DNA from: Gammaproteobacteria bacterium
Lineage (GTDB): Bacteria > Pseudomonadota > Gammaproteobacteria > Coxiellales > Coxiellaceae
Direction of reading: 5' to 3'
Length of the DNA stretch: 7,690 bases
NCBI GenBank assembly: GCA_021774015.1
Contig: JAJFJO010000377.1
Coordinates: forward strand, 1 to 7,690
Made by a program: the position numbers and the translations under genes. Shown here piece after piece: positions 6,418 through 7,690 of the stretch (its first letter is position 1; each line of letters opens with the position of its first letter). The notes under the pieces are model-generated. The model did not search any database and had not been told where the DNA came from. It saw only the letters and a list, made by a program, of their open reading frames with translations.

Positions 6418-6681
6418 ATGTCTGATCGTTATTGGGATGAATATGATTATGATGATTCAGATTTTGGTGCCGCCACAACTGCAGCCGCAATTGAGCCAAC
6501 ACCTATGAGTTTAGAGGTTCTAAATATTGGTGATCAAGATATTTGCGCGATGTTAAATTCTGCTAAGGAAAGAACCTTACGTGACTTATATGCATTAAGT
6601 ATGGGAGGAGTGTATGCTTCTAGAGTTGGAGAGGTGTATGTAAATTCAGAACAGCTTGCGCAGGGTTTGATAAGATCGTAG
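6418..6681 (+). CDS. Small acidic protein of unknown function
   Basis: I do not recognise this 87-residue protein. A strong Shine-Dalgarno sequence GGAGGA (6403-6408), nine bases before the ATG, supports translation. It follows the RNase III-ankyrin gene by 38 bases in the same direction, with no terminator seen between them, so the two are probably co-transcribed. The N-terminus is very acidic and aromatic (RYWDEYDYDDSDFG, 4-17), then an Ala/Thr stretch, then a likely folded part (about 30-87) containing LEVLNIGDQDICAMLNSAKERTL. There is no signal peptide or membrane span. The WDEY motif loosely echoes GWDEFLLE near the N-terminus of the upstream protein; this may be chance. Position suggests a partner or regulator of the upstream protein, but nothing in the sequence proves it. 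Confidence 0.65.
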   Translation: MSDRYWDEYDYDDSDFGAATTAAAIEPTPMSLEVLNIGDQDICAMLNSAKERTLRDLYALSMGGVYASRVGEVYVNSEQLAQGLIRS

Positions 6682-6711
6682 GGTGTTTGTACCAATGTTT
6701 CTTCGATCTTA
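6671..6711. terminator. Hairpin between convergent stop codons, possible bidirectional terminator
   Basis: TAAGATCG (6671-6678) and CGATCTTA (6704-6711) form a perfect 8-bp inverted repeat with a 25-base loop. The left arm ends directly before the TAG (6679-6681) of the plus-strand gene. The right arm abuts the stop codon (6713-6715) of the minus-strand gene. A shared terminator fits this position, but there is no T-run on either strand and the loop is long. Confidence 0.4.
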
Positions 6712-6712
6712 G

Positions 6713-7189
6713 CTAGGAAGAAGGGTAGGGCTTATCTGCAGAATTTAATAAGTGTTCATCAAAATTGGGGTTTTCCATTCCTGTGATCTTGTCGGAGGTT
6801 TGTCTTTCAAAAAGCACATCTACATGTTCGGAGCATTGGACTGCTCGTATCGCACTTTTACTGAAATTTTTCTCTTTTGCTAGCTGTTTAAGTTCGTCTT
6901 GAGTGTAACCAAATTCAAGTACGTAACCTTGATCTCTATATCGTGCGCTGGATTCTTGTATGGCGTTCGAGGCGTCTTGTAGTGAGTTAAATAACTCGAG
7001 CTTGAGTTGCAGTGCATCTGAGTTAGAGAAGAAATCATCTGCCTCTTCAGAGAAATAGGTTTCTTCTATAAGCTCAGCAGTTATGGGTGTGCGAGTAACG
7101 CCCCAGCACAGTGTTTTCTGGGGTAGGGTGGGTTCTTCTTTTTTTACGTTCTTGCCAACAGATCTTTTAATCGCATTAAAAAGCCGCAT
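6713..7189 (-). CDS. Hypothetical protein, soluble, unknown family
   Basis: I do not recognise this 158-residue protein. The start is well supported: AGGAGG (7195-7200 on the minus strand) lies five bases before the ATG, the best ribosome-binding site in the window. The N-terminus is basic (MRLFNAIKRSVGKNVKK), but no hydrophobic core follows, so it is not a signal peptide. Residues about 45-95 are rich in Glu, Asp, Leu and Ser and probably helical (SEEADDFF, LQLKLELFNSLQDA). Residues about 90-118 (LEFGYTQDELKQLAKEKNFS) could be a short helical bundle or helix-turn-helix-like unit. The C-terminal 25 residues look disordered. It is convergent with the small acidic gene and lies 92 bases downstream of the repeat-rich gene on the same strand. 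TATATA at 7211-7216 could be a -10 box, with no clear -35. Function cannot be inferred. Confidence 0.7.
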   Translation of the reverse strand: MRLFNAIKRSVGKNVKKEEPTLPQKTLCWGVTRTPITAELIEETYFSEEADDFFSNSDALQLKLELFNSLQDASNAIQESSARYRDQGYVLEFGYTQDELKQLAKEKNFSKSAIRAVQCSEHVDVLFERQTSDKITGMENPNFDEHLLNSADKPYPSS

Positions 7190-7281
7190 ATTAACCTCCT
7201 ATACCGCCCATATATAGAACTTGTAACTTACACCTTTCCTCTCTAGGTAGCAAGCCCCTGTATAGACTTGCCTTTGTGCCT

Positions 7282-7690
7282 TCATAGGATATTACCGCGA
7301 GGCTTTGGGTCATTGTCATCATCATTTTCAGAATTGTCCTTTGTAACTGTAGTATGTTTTTTTTCTGGGTGGGTGCGCTTTTGTTTTGGATGTGTGTGTT
7401 CTGCAGTGTCGGAGGAGGTGTTACTGTCAGAATCTGTATCTGTGGGGGTTTTTTTGGTGCTTATGTCTGTTGTACCCGCACCCGCACCGGCACCCGCACC
7501 TGGGGCTGGCCTAGGTCGGCGCCAGCTTTGTTGAGATTTTTTTGTGGAAACTCTAGTTCTTTTCCCTACCATGCCTGCTGCGCCTGCTGCGCCTGCTGCG
7601 CCTGCTGCGCCTGCTGCGCCTGCTGCGCCTGCTGCGCCTGCTGCGCCTGCTGCGCCTGCTGCGCCTGCTGCGCCTGCTGCGCCTGCTGCG
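7282..7690 (-). CDS. Low-complexity protein with Ala-Ala-Gly repeats, 5' end outside window
   Basis: The frame ends at TGA (7282-7284) and is open through the window edge. A Met codon at 7572 gives a 96-residue version, but the codons upstream of it are in the same frame and read GCA GCA GGC repeatedly, at least 13 times. The gene therefore probably begins beyond 7690 and the Met is internal. The order is (Ala-Ala-Gly)13 or more, VGKRTRVSTKK (basic), RPRPAPGAGAGAGAG, and then a Thr/Ser/Asp-rich tail with lysine and His-Pro segments (TDTDSDSNTSSD, THPKQKRTHPEKKH, SENDDDNDPKPRGN). The tail is probably disordered. The Gly-Ala-Ala periodicity formally fits a collagen-like Gly-X-Y pattern but has no proline in the repeat. 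There is no recognisable domain. The gene may not be real if the repeat tract is non-coding; the charged tail, free of stops in this frame, argues that it is. Confidence 0.5.
   Translation of the reverse strand, partial: AAGAAGAAGAAGAAGAAGAAGAAGAAGAAGAAGAAGAAGMVGKRTRVSTKKSQQSWRRPRPAPGAGAGAGAGTTDISTKKTPTDTDSDSNTSSDTAEHTHPKQKRTHPEKKHTTVTKDNSENDDDNDPKPRGNIL
7475..7498 (+). repeat. 6-bp tandem repeat coding for Gly-Ala dipeptides
   Basis: Four hexamer units, three CCCGCA and one CCGGCA, run in tandem and fade into CCTGGGGCTGGC on the right. Read on the minus strand they encode the Gly-Ala run of the low-complexity protein. The unit length is a multiple of three, so copy changes keep the frame. 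Confidence 0.8.
7573..7690 (+). repeat. Perfect 9-bp tandem repeat array reaching the window edge
   Basis: The unit GCCTGCTGC occurs 13 times without a mismatch, followed by the first base of a fourteenth. The array continues past the window, so the full copy number is unknown. On the minus strand in the frame of the low-complexity protein it encodes Ala-Ala-Gly. On the plus strand the ATG at 7571 opens a frame Met-(Pro-Ala-Ala)n without a Shine-Dalgarno sequence. Perfect identity suggests recent expansion by slippage or a repeat that broke an assembly. Confidence 0.97.

Noticed and set aside
7268..7534. Plus-strand 88-codon frame, hydrophobic with Pro-Ala run
   Set aside because: It is the antisense reading of the charged, repeat-coding minus-strand gene; it has no Shine-Dalgarno sequence, and its Cys/Phe/Val-rich composition is that expected from an antisense frame.
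7573..7690. CRISPR array or iterons
   Set aside because: The 9-bp units are directly adjacent without spacers, GC-rich and in a coding frame, so this is a simple coding tandem repeat.

Overview
The window reads as a gammaproteobacterial chromosome. Its left half is a housekeeping block typical of that class: a partial ihfB, purN and purM on the minus strand, then divergently a DUF2066 exported protein and hda on the plus strand. Hda and the purMN/DUF2066/hda neighbourhood point clearly to Gammaproteobacteria. The ankyrin-type protein, the low-complexity proteins and an AAA-ATPase remnant of a kind I associate with Legionellales-like host-associated bacteria make an intracellular or amoeba-associated relative plausible. 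That placement is inference, and no marker in the window fixes the order or genus.

Layout: 1-74 is the start of ihfB (minus). 174-1867 is the purM-purN operon (minus; purM is transcribed first, with 2 nt between the genes). 1868-1975 is a divergent promoter region. 1976-3816 is a tightly coupled DUF2066-hda pair (plus). 3817-4014 holds a perfect 11-bp hairpin and a set of TTACGTA-type repeats. 4015-4530 is a decayed AAA ATPase with an in-frame amber stop and a missing centre. 4531-4726 is intergenic with one good promoter candidate. 4727-6681 is a two-gene plus-strand cassette: a 550-residue protein joining a catalytically intact-looking RNase III domain to ankyrin-like repeats, then an 87-residue acidic orphan. 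A hairpin at 6671-6711 sits between convergent stop codons. 6713-7189 is a minus-strand orphan of 158 residues. 7282-7690 is the C-terminal part of a low-complexity protein whose upstream coding sequence is a perfect 9-bp tandem repeat, encoding (Ala-Ala-Gly)n, that runs off the window edge. No gene-free stretch exceeds about 200 bases.

The housekeeping genes serve de novo purine synthesis (PurM makes AIR, PurN formylates GAR), regulatory inactivation of DnaA (Hda) and nucleoid architecture/site-specific bending (IHF). The right half looks like an accessory region. It shares no homology with the left half that I can see and contains the most unusual item, the RNase III-ankyrin fusion.
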